Positions 26,682 to 35,825 are shown, numbered from the stretch's first letter. The stretch is DNA of 40,933 nt from Candidatus Heimdallarchaeota archaeon (GCA_019894765.1 JAGXNT010000109.1:1-40933), one strand, 5' to 3'. Notes: generated by a model not told the origin, from the letters alone. Numbers and translations: made by a program.

Positions 26682-27755
26682 ATGTTACGAGATGCTCAAG
26701 ACTATGGCTCGTTAAATGTGCATATGCGAGCTCAACGAACAGAATTGTTTACCGCAGGAAATTATAATCTCCTAGCTAGTGCAACTGATTTTGCCAATTT
26801 GCGCCAAATGTTAGCACAAACACGTTATAATGATATCATTGGAGCAGAAATGATCAAGGAATATCCAAACCTAATTGAAATTGATCGTCGGTTGACTCAA
26901 AATTTTGTAGATCAATTTAACATTTATCGAAAATTCATTCCAAAACGAGTTAAAGGGTTCGTTGATGCTTATAGTAATTCATACTTTCTGAACAACATCA
27001 AAGTAATTCTTTCAGCTCTTCATGGAGCCAACCGTTATGAAGATGCTTGGGGTATGTTACTTAATCTTTCCGAGGAAGAGAACAGACAAAGCGAAGAACT
27101 TTACAAATCAAGAGATGCCGAAGATCTAATCTTAAGACTTGAAAACGAAAAACTTCGAAATGCTTTAGATGCCGTGATTGGTGAATATAAATTCCTAGAT
27201 CTTGTATATCCATTGATTATTGCTGTCGACCAATACTACTTTACCTCTCTCTGTAAAGAAATGACTAATTTAAAAGGAGCAGATAAAGATAGCACAAAAG
27301 GATTCTTTTCTGCAAAAATAGGCATTCAAAACTTAGAAATAATACTTCGCTCAAAAACTTTCGAAATTTCCCCAACTATTGTGAAGAATTGGATTATGGA
27401 AACTAAATTCTGTCCTTTACGAACGGAATTCAGAGATAGAATAATTGCAAAACAAGATTTAGAGGAAGCATTCCTCTTAATAAGAGATGAAACATCCTTC
27501 AAAGATTTAGCAAATCGCTTGCTTGAGAATCTTGAAGCAGAACGTGCTCCACTTGAGAATTTCGATAGATTTGCAGACCAACACTTGGCCCATAAAGCTA
27601 ACTCTCTCTTCCGAGGAGCGAGTTTCAATATCGGTATCTTTCCAGCATTCTTTTATCTAAAGGAATTGGAGATACGTAACCTTCGTACAATTATCCTAGG
27701 AAAAATTCATAAAAGGTCAATAAATGATATCCTAGACAAAATTGTCTTAGTGTAA
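26682..27755 (+). CDS. atpC: A/V-type ATP synthase subunit C
   Basis: A 357-residue subunit C (equivalent to eukaryotic subunit d), the funnel-shaped socket that connects the central stalk to the proteolipid ring. It is almost all alpha-helical, with the typical NTP_transf-free, leucine/lysine-rich three-repeat pattern seen in archaeal AtpC: an N-terminal ARTELF-like region (MRAQRTELFTAGNYNLL), internal YSNSYFLNNIKVILSALH and the C-terminal IGIFPAFFYLKELEIRNLRTI followed by a short basic end. No clear Shine-Dalgarno precedes the ATG. The proteolipid gene follows 64 bases later. Confidence 0.93.
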   Translation: MLRDAQDYGSLNVHMRAQRTELFTAGNYNLLASATDFANLRQMLAQTRYNDIIGAEMIKEYPNLIEIDRRLTQNFVDQFNIYRKFIPKRVKGFVDAYSNSYFLNNIKVILSALHGANRYEDAWGMLLNLSEEENRQSEELYKSRDAEDLILRLENEKLRNALDAVIGEYKFLDLVYPLIIAVDQYYFTSLCKEMTNLKGADKDSTKGFFSAKIGIQNLEIILRSKTFEISPTIVKNWIMETKFCPLRTEFRDRIIAKQDLEEAFLLIRDETSFKDLANRLLENLEAERAPLENFDRFADQHLAHKANSLFRGASFNIGIFPAFFYLKELEIRNLRTIILGKIHKRSINDILDKIVLV

Positions 27756-27774
27756 GAATCTTAGTAAAGATTAA

Positions 27775-28188
<414 letters not shown>

Positions 28189-28214
28189 AATATCCAAAAG
28201 AGGAAATTTAGGTA

Positions 28215-28268
28215 GGGTACAAGACAATAATGTACGATGGCAATAATGCCGTCACCCAAACATTTTTT
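28215..28268 (+). terminator. Hairpin and T-run after atpK
   Basis: About 27 bases after the atpK stop a 7-bp stem (gatggca at 28236-28242 with tgccgtc at 28247-28253, one G-T pair, loop ataa) is framed by GGGT/ACCC (28215-28218 with 28254-28257) and followed by TTTTTT at 28263-28268. This is a good terminator shape, closing the atpC-atpK unit before the aminotransferase gene. A short RNA arm is also possible. The rest of the 297-base gap (28189-28485) is AT-rich without other features I can support. Confidence 0.55.
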
Positions 28269-28485
28269 CTTTTCTTTATTTAACTTTCACTTTATATATT
28301 CTCAAAATTGCTTTACTAGGTCGTTATTTTCTAATAATTTTTGATTAAATAATTCGACCAACAGTTTTTTTAATACGAATTCTTATAATCATTTGAAATC
28401 CGATTCTTTAGGAAGAGACGAAAAATTGTAATCGTGGTTTCGTTAATAAAAAAAAGATCATACAACCATAGTAGGTTGAAAAATC

Positions 28486-29775
28486 ATGACAAAAAATAAT
28501 GAAAGTTTCGATTTTGCTGCGTGGACGAAATTACTACCTCCATCTGAAATTCGAGCATTACTTGAGTATAAAGTAAAATACAATTTCGGCGGAGGCCTTC
28601 CAGGTGCTTTACCAGTAGAAACATTGTCAGATATTTTAATAGAAATTGGCAATGAAAACAAAGAAGACTATACAACAGGGAAGAAGGGTAAAGCCATTTC
28701 ATTATGGAACTATGGACCAACAGGTGGTCAAGAGTTTTGTTTAAGTGTTCTTGCTGAACGACTTAGACGCATTGATGACATTAATCTTGATGAAGAAACA
28801 GGTTGGAAAGACGTTATATTGACTGCTGGTTCACAACAAGCAATATATGCTATTCTTGATACAATGATTGATCCTGGTGATGTTATCTTAACCCCAAGTC
28901 CAGCCTATCTTGGCTTTCTTGCACCCGCTTTTAAACTTGGTGCAGAAATAGTAACTATTCCAACAGACCTTGATGGTATGATTCCTGAGTATATCGAAAA
29001 AGCTATTCCATTGTGTGAAAAGAAATTTGGTAAAAAACCAAATATTCTCTATGTTGTTCCAGATTCTGATAACCCTAAGGGAACTACTTTGCCATGGAAA
29101 CGAAGAAAAGCACTTTTCGATATAGGAGAAGAACATGATATACTTATTATTGAAGATCAAGCGTATAAAGAGATTCAATTCCAAGGAGAATTGATCAAAC
29201 CAATCAAATCTTTAGATCGTGATAATTCCAGAGTTGCTTATTTGCGAACTACATCTAAAGAAGCAGCTGTCTTGCGTATGGGCTATTCAGTTTTGCCTGA
29301 AAGCTTGAAGAATGAAGTCCTTAAGAGTAAGGGTTATCTTGACCTGTGTTCACCAACTATACTACAGAAAGTTATGGCTATTTATTATGAGAAATACATT
29401 GACAAAGTTTTACCTGTTTGTCTTAAAGCTTATGAAAAGAATGCTATAGCTATGCTCAAAGGTGTTGATGAAACATTTCCTGCTGGCAGCTACACTAAAC
29501 CTAACGGTGGATTCTTTGTTTGGTATGAATCCGAGAAACAATTCAATTCAAAGGAATTCTTAATGAAAACTAGTATTCCAAATGATATTATGTTTGTTCC
29601 TGGTGCTGCTTTTTATCCGATTAAAGGTTGGAGTATAGACGAAAGTGATAGTAAACTAGTTGATTCTATTGCTAAAACCAATACTATGAGATTAGGTTAT
29701 TCCTATAATAATGATAAGGACATATATGATGGAATAACCAAATTAGGAAAACTCCTAACCAAAGAATTAGATTAA
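28486..29775 (+). CDS. Class I/II PLP aminotransferase
   Basis: A 429-residue fold-type I aminotransferase related to the LysN/2-aminoadipate and MocR-type aminotransferase group. Typical parts are SLWNYGPTGGQEFCLSVLAERL (about 66-87), TAGSQQAIYAILDTMIDPGD (cofactor domain), a VVPDSDNPKGTT loop, the IIEDQAYKEI segment (Asp contacting the PLP nitrogen) and TTSKEAAVLRMGY containing the probable Schiff-base lysine. The exact amino donor is not determinable. It lies between atpK and atpI on the same strand, interrupting an ATP synthase cluster. AGGTTG lies about 8 bases before its ATG. Confidence 0.88.
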   Translation: MTKNNESFDFAAWTKLLPPSEIRALLEYKVKYNFGGGLPGALPVETLSDILIEIGNENKEDYTTGKKGKAISLWNYGPTGGQEFCLSVLAERLRRIDDINLDEETGWKDVILTAGSQQAIYAILDTMIDPGDVILTPSPAYLGFLAPAFKLGAEIVTIPTDLDGMIPEYIEKAIPLCEKKFGKKPNILYVVPDSDNPKGTTLPWKRRKALFDIGEEHDILIIEDQAYKEIQFQGELIKPIKSLDRDNSRVAYLRTTSKEAAVLRMGYSVLPESLKNEVLKSKGYLDLCSPTILQKVMAIYYEKYIDKVLPVCLKAYEKNAIAMLKGVDETFPAGSYTKPNGGFFVWYESEKQFNSKEFLMKTSIPNDIMFVPGAAFYPIKGWSIDESDSKLVDSIAKTNTMRLGYSYNNDKDIYDGITKLGKLLTKELD

Positions 29776-29958
29776 TTGCATAAGCAAAAGGATTTTTCTA
29801 ACAAAACCGTTAGATAATCTCCTATCTTTTTATTTTCTATCTCATTAAAAATTACTTAAATAAGGTAAAATACTCTAAAACTGAATTATATGAATATACA
29901 CAAGTTTTTTATCTATGTACTCTTGAAAGTCATAAGACTTCAAATACAGGTGCGAGAA

Positions 29959-32043
29959 ATGAGTTTATTACCTGATAGATTGAAAACAGTAAAAGTAGTC
30001 ATTCCAAAAGATTATTCCAGAAATCTACTACGGTTCATATCATCGTGTGAGGATATTGATATTATAGATGTCCAAAAGAAACCTTTTGACATCACTACAT
30101 TTGATAATGGACAAAAAATAAAAGACTTATCCAACGATTTTGACGAAGTTATTGAAGACTTTGAAGTCAAAGATAAAGTTGGCAGACCTAAGAAGATAAC
30201 AATTCTTGATGATGATTTGGGTGTTGTTCTTAAGGATGCAGAAAAGGTATCTAAGGATGTTATTCAACAATTAAAAAAATTGAATGATCGAATAACTCTT
30301 GCGGAACAAGAACTGGAAAAAAATAAATCGGTGATACTAATTGCCCAAAATCTGATACCATTCGGATTCAGTTTTGAGGACCTTGATGATGAGAGTCCCT
30401 ATTTTACTGTCATGGTCGGTAAAATTAACACGAAACGAATTCCTCGTTTTAAGTGGAACCTTGATGCAATCACTGATAGTAATTATGTTCTTAAAGAATC
30501 TAAATCAAAAGATAACCTGACCTTCATTGCAATCGGTTTCTTAGGTCGTTATCAAGAAGATATTAACCGATTGTTAGTTGCTTTTGACTTTGAGAAATTA
30601 GCGGTTCCCGAGCGAATCTCAGGGGATCCAGAAAAGGTTGTTGATAAAAGCAAAAGTAAGATTAAAAGCTTAGAACAAATAATAGCTGACTATAAAAAAG
30701 AAGCAAACAAGCTAATCAAAGAAAATGGTGATTTGATTCTTGCCTATGGTGAACAGATTGATATTGAAGAGGAATATCTTAAGATTTCAAATATGATGAG
30801 ATATACAGATAGAAACATTACTTTCTGGGCTTGGATACCTAACAAGCGAAAGAAGAAATTTGAAAATGGTATTCTGAAAGCAACAGTAGATTCTGCAAAA
30901 GTTGAAATTTCTGAACCTGTTTTTGAAGAATCCGAATACCCAACCAAAACTTCTGTTCCAAAATTTATGCGAGTCTATGATGGGCTAGTAAATGCTTATG
31001 GAACACCCGGTTATAATGAATTCAATACTGCAATAATTTTACAGATTTTCTTCCCTATTACTTTTGGTATTATGTTTGCAGATGTCGGACATGGACTTTT
31101 ATTCATGCTTCTAGGCGTCTATGGCTTAACTCTCCGAAATAAGAAACTTGACACTTCTGGTTTTGGAGGTGAAATTAAGAATTATTTCAAGAATGGTGCA
31201 ATGCTGATAATAGCGTCAGGTGCATGTGCTATGTTCTTTGGTGTATTATTTGGTTCGTATTTCGGAGTAACCAATCACGCTGCTTCATATGTTCCAAAAC
31301 CACTTTGGTTCAGTCCTGAAGATGCTCATCAACTCCATAATGGTGCTTCCCCAGTTATCTTAATGCTTGAGCTTTCATTAGTTCTTGGTATGGTTCATAT
31401 GACTGTAGGATATGTTTTACGATTCATAAAAAACATACGTGATAAGCATTATGCTGAAGCATTTCTAGTTACCATAATGTGGACAATTTTCCACTGGTCA
31501 TTATTCATATTAGTATTCACGTTTGGAACTAATTTCATGAACTGGTTTAGTGCAGACCTAAGTGGAACTTTTGATCTAGCTCTGTTCTCAATCAACCATC
31601 AAGCAATACAATTCTTCACTATTAATGGTGCATTATGGTTATTCTTATTCGGATTGACTATGCCAATAGTAGCGATGTCTGTATATCTTATAATATCACA
31701 CAAACTTGATGGCTTAGCTGAACTCCTTGAAATATTACTCTCTACTTTATCCAATACTGTAAGCTATGCTCGAATCTTTGCAATGAATGCGGTTCATGGC
31801 GCATTGTCAATGATATTTACACTCCAAATCTTCACTGGAGAGGAGAATGGTATGGGTGTAATTAATTATATTGGCGTAGCAATTGGTTCGTTAGTCATAC
31901 TTGCCATTGAAGGATTGTTCTCATTTATCCAAACACTCAGGCTTCAATGGGTAGAATTCTTCTCAAAAGTAGGTTACAAAGGTCAAGGATTCAAATTCCA
32001 ATCACTTGCTATTGAACGGAGATATACTCAACAAGGAAAATAA
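29959..32043 (+). CDS. atpI: A/V-type ATP synthase membrane subunit I
   Basis: A 694-residue subunit I (homologous to eukaryotic subunit a), the stator that with the K ring forms the ion channel. The N-terminal half (about 1-340) is a soluble helical arm with several coiled-coil stretches; the C-terminal half holds about seven to eight membrane helices with FFPITFGIMFADVGHGLLFML, LELSLVLGMVHMTVGYVLRF and LSNTVSYARIFAMNAVHGAL. The last contains the arginine in SYARIFAM that is expected to face the rotor. The start chosen is the ATG at 29959 with AGGTG six bases upstream. The frame is open for 23 more codons (from 29890), but these lack such a signal. Confidence 0.95.
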   Translation: MSLLPDRLKTVKVVIPKDYSRNLLRFISSCEDIDIIDVQKKPFDITTFDNGQKIKDLSNDFDEVIEDFEVKDKVGRPKKITILDDDLGVVLKDAEKVSKDVIQQLKKLNDRITLAEQELEKNKSVILIAQNLIPFGFSFEDLDDESPYFTVMVGKINTKRIPRFKWNLDAITDSNYVLKESKSKDNLTFIAIGFLGRYQEDINRLLVAFDFEKLAVPERISGDPEKVVDKSKSKIKSLEQIIADYKKEANKLIKENGDLILAYGEQIDIEEEYLKISNMMRYTDRNITFWAWIPNKRKKKFENGILKATVDSAKVEISEPVFEESEYPTKTSVPKFMRVYDGLVNAYGTPGYNEFNTAIILQIFFPITFGIMFADVGHGLLFMLLGVYGLTLRNKKLDTSGFGGEIKNYFKNGAMLIIASGACAMFFGVLFGSYFGVTNHAASYVPKPLWFSPEDAHQLHNGASPVILMLELSLVLGMVHMTVGYVLRFIKNIRDKHYAEAFLVTIMWTIFHWSLFILVFTFGTNFMNWFSADLSGTFDLALFSINHQAIQFFTINGALWLFLFGLTMPIVAMSVYLIISHKLDGLAELLEILLSTLSNTVSYARIFAMNAVHGALSMIFTLQIFTGEENGMGVINYIGVAIGSLVILAIEGLFSFIQTLRLQWVEFFSKVGYKGQGFKFQSLAIERRYTQQGK

Positions 32044-32046
32044 AAA

Positions 32047-32068
32047 ACAATCTGCAATAGCAGATTGT
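32047..32068 (+). terminator. Perfect hairpin terminator after atpI
   Basis: A perfect 9-bp stem (acaatctgc at 32047-32055 with gcagattgt at 32060-32068) closes on an AATA loop just 4 bases after the atpI stop codon, followed by a T/C-rich tract. It sits between atpI and the convergent zinc-finger gene, so it may serve both directions. Confidence 0.65.
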
Positions 32069-32166
32069 TATCTACTCTTTTACTATTCGAAGCAAACTAG
32101 AATATTGTATCTGCTTTAGGTAATTGAAGAAAAAAGGAGTAGAACTTCTCATTAAAGATGAGTGAG

Positions 32167-32502
32167 CTAAAAGGAAAATTCGAATTCTTCTTCTTCAGGC
32201 TCCGGTTTAACTCTTCTTGAAGCGTCTGCAATGATTTCTGGGTGTTGATCTTTCACATGTAAGCGCCAATTCTTCACCCATAACCCACAGTAGCAACACA
32301 TATACTTTTCTTCTTTCTCCTCTTTCTTCTCAATATATTGCATATATTTAGAATGTCTTCGCATCATATGGTCATGTTCATCTTCAATTATGCTTTGGCA
32401 TATTTTGCAGATTTTCAGTCCATCCTTTCTTCTCACTATAAAGTCATTTAGATTTTTAGTCAATGTAAGCCCCCCGGCTTGTATAAAATGCTTAGCAGGC
32501 AT
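32167..32502 (-). CDS. Small protein with two C2H2-type zinc fingers
   Basis: A 111-residue protein. Two zinc-finger motifs share the spacing C-x2-C-x9-H-x4-H: CKIC ... H-x4-H in CKICQSIIEDEHDHMMRRH (about 34-52) and CCYC...H-x4-H in CCYCGLWVKNWRLHVKDQH (about 69-87). A lysine/glutamate-rich helix (KKEEKEEK) links them and an acidic tail EPEEEEFEFSF ends the protein. The spacing is shorter than the classical C-x2-C-x12-H finger. Nucleic-acid or protein binding is likely; the target is unknown. The start taken is ATG 32502; a TTG at 32463 directly after a GGGGGG run is a plausible alternative. It converges with atpI. Confidence 0.75.
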   Translation of the reverse strand: MPAKHFIQAGGLTLTKNLNDFIVRRKDGLKICKICQSIIEDEHDHMMRRHSKYMQYIEKKEEKEEKYMCCYCGLWVKNWRLHVKDQHPEIIADASRRVKPEPEEEEFEFSF

Positions 32503-32696
32503 TCCATTCGTTAGTCGTTTTCACGCTAATTATTTATTACATGAAAAAATATTATATGAACATTTCTATTTAAAAAGGGATTTTTACTGGTTTTTTAACA
32601 TTAGAAAGTAAATTTTTATACCACTTTAGTTACCACGAATCAAGAGCTATTTTAACATTAAATCCCTCCAATTTTATGTTAGAAAGTGACAGAAGA

Positions 32697-32704
32697 TTTT
32701 TAAA
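32697..32704 (+). promoter_or_regulatory. Candidate TATA box for the ribosomal operon
   Basis: TTTTTAAA is a good archaeal TATA-like element. A start about 26 bases downstream would be near 32726, just ahead of the first hairpin of the structured region at 32730-32821, so leader and uL22 would be one transcript. A similar tttttata at 32613-32620 is a weaker alternative. Confidence 0.4.
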
Positions 32705-32729
32705 GCAATTATTCTCGTTTTGTTCCACT

Positions 32730-32821
32730 GCAACGCTGAACTTCTCTAAGCGTTTGCATAATTGGGCTCCGACCTTGCACAAAGTTGCAGAAGGGGAGTC
32801 ATGCCTCTTGGAGGTTCCAGG
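32730..32821 (+). ncRNA. Candidate structured leader or small RNA
   Basis: Three stem-loops follow each other in an intergenic region ahead of uL22. Stem 1: gcaacgct (32730-32737) with agcgtttgc (32749-32757), one bulged T. Stem 2: ggctcc (32765-32770) with ggagtc (32795-32800), containing an inner cctt/aagg and gca/tgc extension with GA and AG bulges. Stem 3: cttgga (32807-32812) with tccagg (32816-32821). The stretch is richer in G and C than its surroundings. It begins just after a TATA-like box and ends about 110 bases before the uL22 start. It matches no RNA family I recognise. A ribosomal protein leader that binds an operon protein is possible. Confidence 0.45.
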
Positions 32822-32932
32822 AATTGGATATTCTCTGGATTAAAAATCAATAAAAAATCTGGGTATGATTCCTAGAAAAATAGTCGTCTTTACGATTAAG
32901 AGAAAGAAAATACATTAACTGAGGAAACGCTT

Positions 32933-33394
32933 ATGCCACAATATGGATATTCGATTTTCGGCTTGGACCCGGATCGTACTGCCATTGCAAGTGCACGAGA
33001 AGCTGATATTAGTCCAAAAGCTGCTAGAGAAATCTGCAATACCATCAAAGGTATGTTCCTTGATAAAGCAAAGGACTATCTTGCGGATGTTATACAGATG
33101 AAAGCTGCTGTGCCTTATAAACGTCACAAGAAACATGTTGCTCATCGAAAAGAACTTTCCAAATGGCCTTCTGGACGATTTCCAATTAAGGCTGCAAAGA
33201 GAATTCTTGAAGTACTAGAAAACGCTGAGAGCAACGCTGAGTTCAAAGGTTTGGATGTTGAAAGAATGAAGATCATTCATGCTGCTTCCCATAAGGGAAT
33301 GATCATTAAACGTTTTATTCCTAGAGCCCAAGGATCATCATCCCCAAGGTTCAACTATCTCTCACATATTGAGATAGCTATTGAAGAGGTCTAG
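32933..33394 (+). CDS. rpl22: Large-subunit ribosomal protein uL22
   Basis: A 153-residue uL22, which lines the peptide exit tunnel and contacts 23S rRNA domains. Family features include SPKAAREICNTIKGM near the N-terminus, the AVPYKRHKKHVAHRK extension loop and the C-terminal HAASHKGMIIKRFIPRAQGSSSP segment that reaches into the tunnel. It is the first gene of the ribosomal operon in this window; the genes normally preceding it in archaea (uL2, uS19) are absent. uS3 follows 3 bases after its stop. Confidence 0.97.
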   Translation: MPQYGYSIFGLDPDRTAIASAREADISPKAAREICNTIKGMFLDKAKDYLADVIQMKAAVPYKRHKKHVAHRKELSKWPSGRFPIKAAKRILEVLENAESNAEFKGLDVERMKIIHAASHKGMIIKRFIPRAQGSSSPRFNYLSHIEIAIEEV

Positions 33395-33397
33395 ATC

Positions 33398-34525
33398 TTG
33401 TCTGCTGTAAATCATTTCATAAAAAAAGGTGTTCGTCAAGCAAGAATTGATGAATTTTTAGCACGAGAACTCGCTCGAGCTGGATACGGTGGTGTTGATA
33501 TCGCAAAAACACCGCTTGGTGAACGAGTCACCATATACGCTTCAAGACCAGGAATAGTTATTGGTCGAAGAGGAAAAAACATCAGAAGTATTACTGATGA
33601 ACTAGTAAGTAGTTACGGATTTGAAAATCCTCAGATAGAAGTAAAAGAAGTCGTGAATCCAGATACAAATCCTCGAGTAATGGCATTCTCACTAGTTTCT
33701 GCCATTGAAAGAGGAGTTCATCGTAGACGTGCAGCTTATTCTTGTCTCCGCAGGGTAGTAAATGCGGGAGCAAAAGGTTGCGAAATTATCATAGCTGGTA
33801 AATTAACCAGTAAACGTTCACGTCATGAAGCTTATAGAATGGGTCTTTTAGCAAAGAGCGGGGAAATTGGTGCTGAAGTAGTCAAAACAGCTCATGCAAC
33901 TGCTGTTATGAAACTCGGAACTATTGGTGTTACTGTAAGTATAATGAGAGGAGATATTGTTCTACCGGATGAAATCAGTATTCATTCTGTTCGTTTAGAT
34001 GAGGAAACAGATGAATTCGTTCCAGACGTAGAAGAAATCAAACCTGAAAAACCAGTACCCAGTAAAGAAGAAGCTCCTAAGAAGGAAGAAAAACCTGCTA
34101 AGAAAGAGGAGAAACCTAAAGCTAAGGAAGAGACCTCAGTTACTAAGAAGAAGACTGACCTTGATATCAAGGTTGAAGAGCTTTCAGATCTTATAGAGAA
34201 AACTCCTGGTGAAGAAAAGAAACCAAAGAAACCTGTTGCAAAGAAAACAACTCCAGCCAAAACAGAACCAAAAGCAAAACCAAAAACAACTAAACCAACT
34301 GCCACAAAAACTGCTGAAAAACCAAAAGCAGCAGCAAAGAAACCTGTTAAGAAAGAAACTCCAACAAAGAAAACCACTGCAGCTAAAAAGCCTGAAACCA
34401 CACCTAAAAAGACAACCACAAAGAAGGATGAAGCAAAGCAGAAAGACACCAAGAAAACTGATTCTACGAAAGCAACAAAATCCTCCAAATCTGATAAAGA
34501 AGATAAAAAGAAGAAGAAAAAATAG
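33398..34525 (+). CDS. rps3: Small-subunit ribosomal protein uS3 with long basic tail
   Basis: A 375-residue uS3 from the small subunit's mRNA entry site. The KH-type domain (GRRGKNIRSI, about 57) and the C-terminal globular part with the GAKGCEIIIAGKLTSKRSRH region are normal and end near residue 205. Another ~150 residues of low-complexity tail follow, rich in K, T, P, A and E, with one predicted helix (DIKVEELSDLIEK) in the middle and ending in KKKKKK. Archaeal uS3 is usually about 210-240 residues, so this tail is unusual. The start is a TTG 7 bases after GAGGT, overlapping the region just past the uL22 stop. The tail is coded with no obvious DNA repeat. Confidence 0.96.
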   Translation: MSAVNHFIKKGVRQARIDEFLARELARAGYGGVDIAKTPLGERVTIYASRPGIVIGRRGKNIRSITDELVSSYGFENPQIEVKEVVNPDTNPRVMAFSLVSAIERGVHRRRAAYSCLRRVVNAGAKGCEIIIAGKLTSKRSRHEAYRMGLLAKSGEIGAEVVKTAHATAVMKLGTIGVTVSIMRGDIVLPDEISIHSVRLDEETDEFVPDVEEIKPEKPVPSKEEAPKKEEKPAKKEEKPKAKEETSVTKKKTDLDIKVEELSDLIEKTPGEEKKPKKPVAKKTTPAKTEPKAKPKTTKPTATKTAEKPKAAAKKPVKKETPTKKTTAAKKPETTPKKTTTKKDEAKQKDTKKTDSTKATKSSKSDKEDKKKKKK

Positions 34526-34539
34526 GAGCGATTTGAAAA

Positions 34540-34758
34540 ATGGCAACTCTAAAAATGCGAGAAATCCGCTATATGACCGCGGTTCAAAGAAAAAATCAAT
34601 TGAAGAGACTTCATAAAGATCTTGCTCATCTCAGAGCAGGAATTTCGACTGGTGGCTCATTAGAGAAGCCAAGTCAAGTTAAACAAGTCAAAAAAACAAT
34701 TGCAAGAATATTAACTGTAATGAAAGAGAATGGTGAGCTTGAATCCAATAACACCTGA
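34540..34758 (+). CDS. rpl29: Large-subunit ribosomal protein uL29
   Basis: A 72-residue uL29 located near the tunnel exit on the large subunit. Two long helices are seen: LKMREIRYMTAVQRKNQLKR and KKTIARILTVMKENGE, with the LAHLRAGISTGGSLEKPSQ turn typical of archaeal members. It follows uS3 by 14 bases with an AGGAG upstream. Its 3' end overlaps the start of the Rpp29 gene by 29 bases. Confidence 0.93.
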   Translation: MATLKMREIRYMTAVQRKNQLKRLHKDLAHLRAGISTGGSLEKPSQVKQVKKTIARILTVMKENGELESNNT

Positions 34759-35035
34759 AAATATCCATAGACACGAGTTGATAGGTTTGAAACTAGAGAT
34801 CATACAATCCACAGACAAACAAATGATTGGTATGAATGGTCTCGTTGTTGATGAAACAAAAAATCTGTTAGTCATTGATTCATCAAAAACTGACTCATAT
34901 CGTGTAAAGATCCCAAAGAAAGATTGTATCTTTCGATTCAGTCTTCCTTCTGGAGACCAGGTAGATGTGGATGGTAGCTTACTGAAATTAAAACCAGAAA
35001 ATCGACTCAAGAATGTTATGCGTAAAAGGTGGTAA
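34730..35035 (+). CDS. rnp1: RNase P protein component 1 (Rpp29/Pop4)
   Basis: A 101-residue Rpp29 (RNase P protein 1), a protein partner of RNase P RNA in tRNA 5' maturation. It has an Sm-like beta-barrel: HELIGLKLEIIQSTDKQMIG, then VVDETKNLLVI and the KIPKKDCIFRFSLPSGDQVDVDG section. Genes for this protein commonly sit between uL29 and uS17 in archaeal ribosomal operons, as here. The ATG taken lies inside uL29, so its start is uncertain; shorter starts (GTG 34733 or TTG 34739) differ by only one to three residues. Confidence 0.93.
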   Translation: MVSLNPITPENIHRHELIGLKLEIIQSTDKQMIGMNGLVVDETKNLLVIDSSKTDSYRVKIPKKDCIFRFSLPSGDQVDVDGSLLKLKPENRLKNVMRKRW

Positions 35036-35040
35036 AAAAA

Positions 35041-35385
35041 ATGTCCAGATATATTGGTGTAGATGTTCCAGACCCAGGAACCGAGTGTAATGATTACAAT
35101 TGTCCATTTCATGGTACACTTCGAGTTCGTGGAAGGATCATTAATGGCACCGTTACTAGTCACAAAATGCAAAAATCAGTTGTAGTTCGGAAAGATTTTC
35201 TCTCCTATGTGAAGAAATACAAACGATATGAACGCCGACATACAACAATTAGTTCACACAATCCTCCATGCATTGATGCACGTGAAGGTGATAATGTTAC
35301 CATTATGGAATGTAGACCATTGGGTAAAACTATCTCCTATGTAGTCATTGCAAAGGAAAGTCCGAAGGAGGACAAGCAAGAATAA
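35041..35385 (+). CDS. rps17: Small-subunit ribosomal protein uS17
   Basis: A 114-residue uS17, an OB-fold protein binding 16S rRNA helices in the small-subunit body. Archaeal type features include the N-terminal extension with GVDVPDPGTECNDYNCPFHG, then TVTSHKMQKSVVVRKD, YKRYERRHTTISSHNPPCI and the NVTIMECRPLGKTISYVVI ending. The start is the ATG at 35041 with GGTGG about 10 bases upstream; four more in-frame codons upstream (GTG at 35029) are less likely. Confidence 0.95.
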   Translation: MSRYIGVDVPDPGTECNDYNCPFHGTLRVRGRIINGTVTSHKMQKSVVVRKDFLSYVKKYKRYERRHTTISSHNPPCIDAREGDNVTIMECRPLGKTISYVVIAKESPKEDKQE

Positions 35386-35408
35386 TCTGATTGCAAGGAG
35401 ACTTTATC

Positions 35409-35825
35409 ATGTCAAGAAGAAAAGTAACCGGAATCTCATTACCAAGACTAAGCAAAGGTGTTAGTGTTGGCACACGTTTGAATTGTGCTGATAACACAGG
35501 TGCAAAAGTCATACAGATAATTGCTGTAAAAGGTTTCAAAGGTCGTCTAAATCGTTATCCTACTGCTTCAGTGGGAGATATGGTTATCGTTTCTGTTAAA
35601 AAAGGAACACCGCAGATGAGGCGACAAGTTCTCCCAGCAATTGTGATTCGTCAGAGGAAAATGTACCGACGACCAAATGGTCTGTGGGTACAATTTGAAG
35701 ATAATGCTGCTGTCATTGCCAGTCCAGAAGGTAGTCCACGAGGAAGTGAAATTCGTGGTCCAGTGGCAAAAGAAGCTGCAGAAAGATGGCCAAGAGTAGC
35801 CCATACAGCTAGCACCATCGTCTAA
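35409..35825 (+). CDS. rpl14: Large-subunit ribosomal protein uL14
   Basis: A 138-residue uL14, at the subunit interface on the large subunit. Features: [19 protein letters not shown], the [19 protein letters not shown] strand pair and [19 protein letters not shown]. The ATG at 35409 is 8 bases after an AAGGAG; a TTG at 35391 that would add six residues overlaps this signal and is rejected. Confidence 0.96.
   Translation: MSRRKVTGISLPRLSKGVSVGTRLNCADNTGAKVIQIIAVKGFKGRLNRYPTASVGDMVIVSVKKGTPQMRRQVLPAIVIRQRKMYRRPNGLWVQFEDNAAVIASPEGSPRGSEIRGPVAKEAAERWPRVAHTASTIV

Noticed and set aside
32810..32822. A ggttcc stretch resembling a tRNA T-loop.
   Set aside because: No acceptor stem, D-arm or anticodon arm can be folded around it; it is part of hairpin 3.
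32801..32875. A 24-codon open frame (begins MPLGGSRNW) inside the structured region before uL22.
   Set aside because: The purine-rich sequence ahead of the ATG is only about 2 bases away, too close for a normal Shine-Dalgarno, and the codons overlap the third hairpin. A leader peptide is not excluded, but the hairpins explain the sequence better.
33982..34546. Long open frames on the minus strand opposite the uS3 tail.
   Set aside because: They are complements of a lysine/proline-rich coding stretch and have no start signal or recognisable protein pattern.
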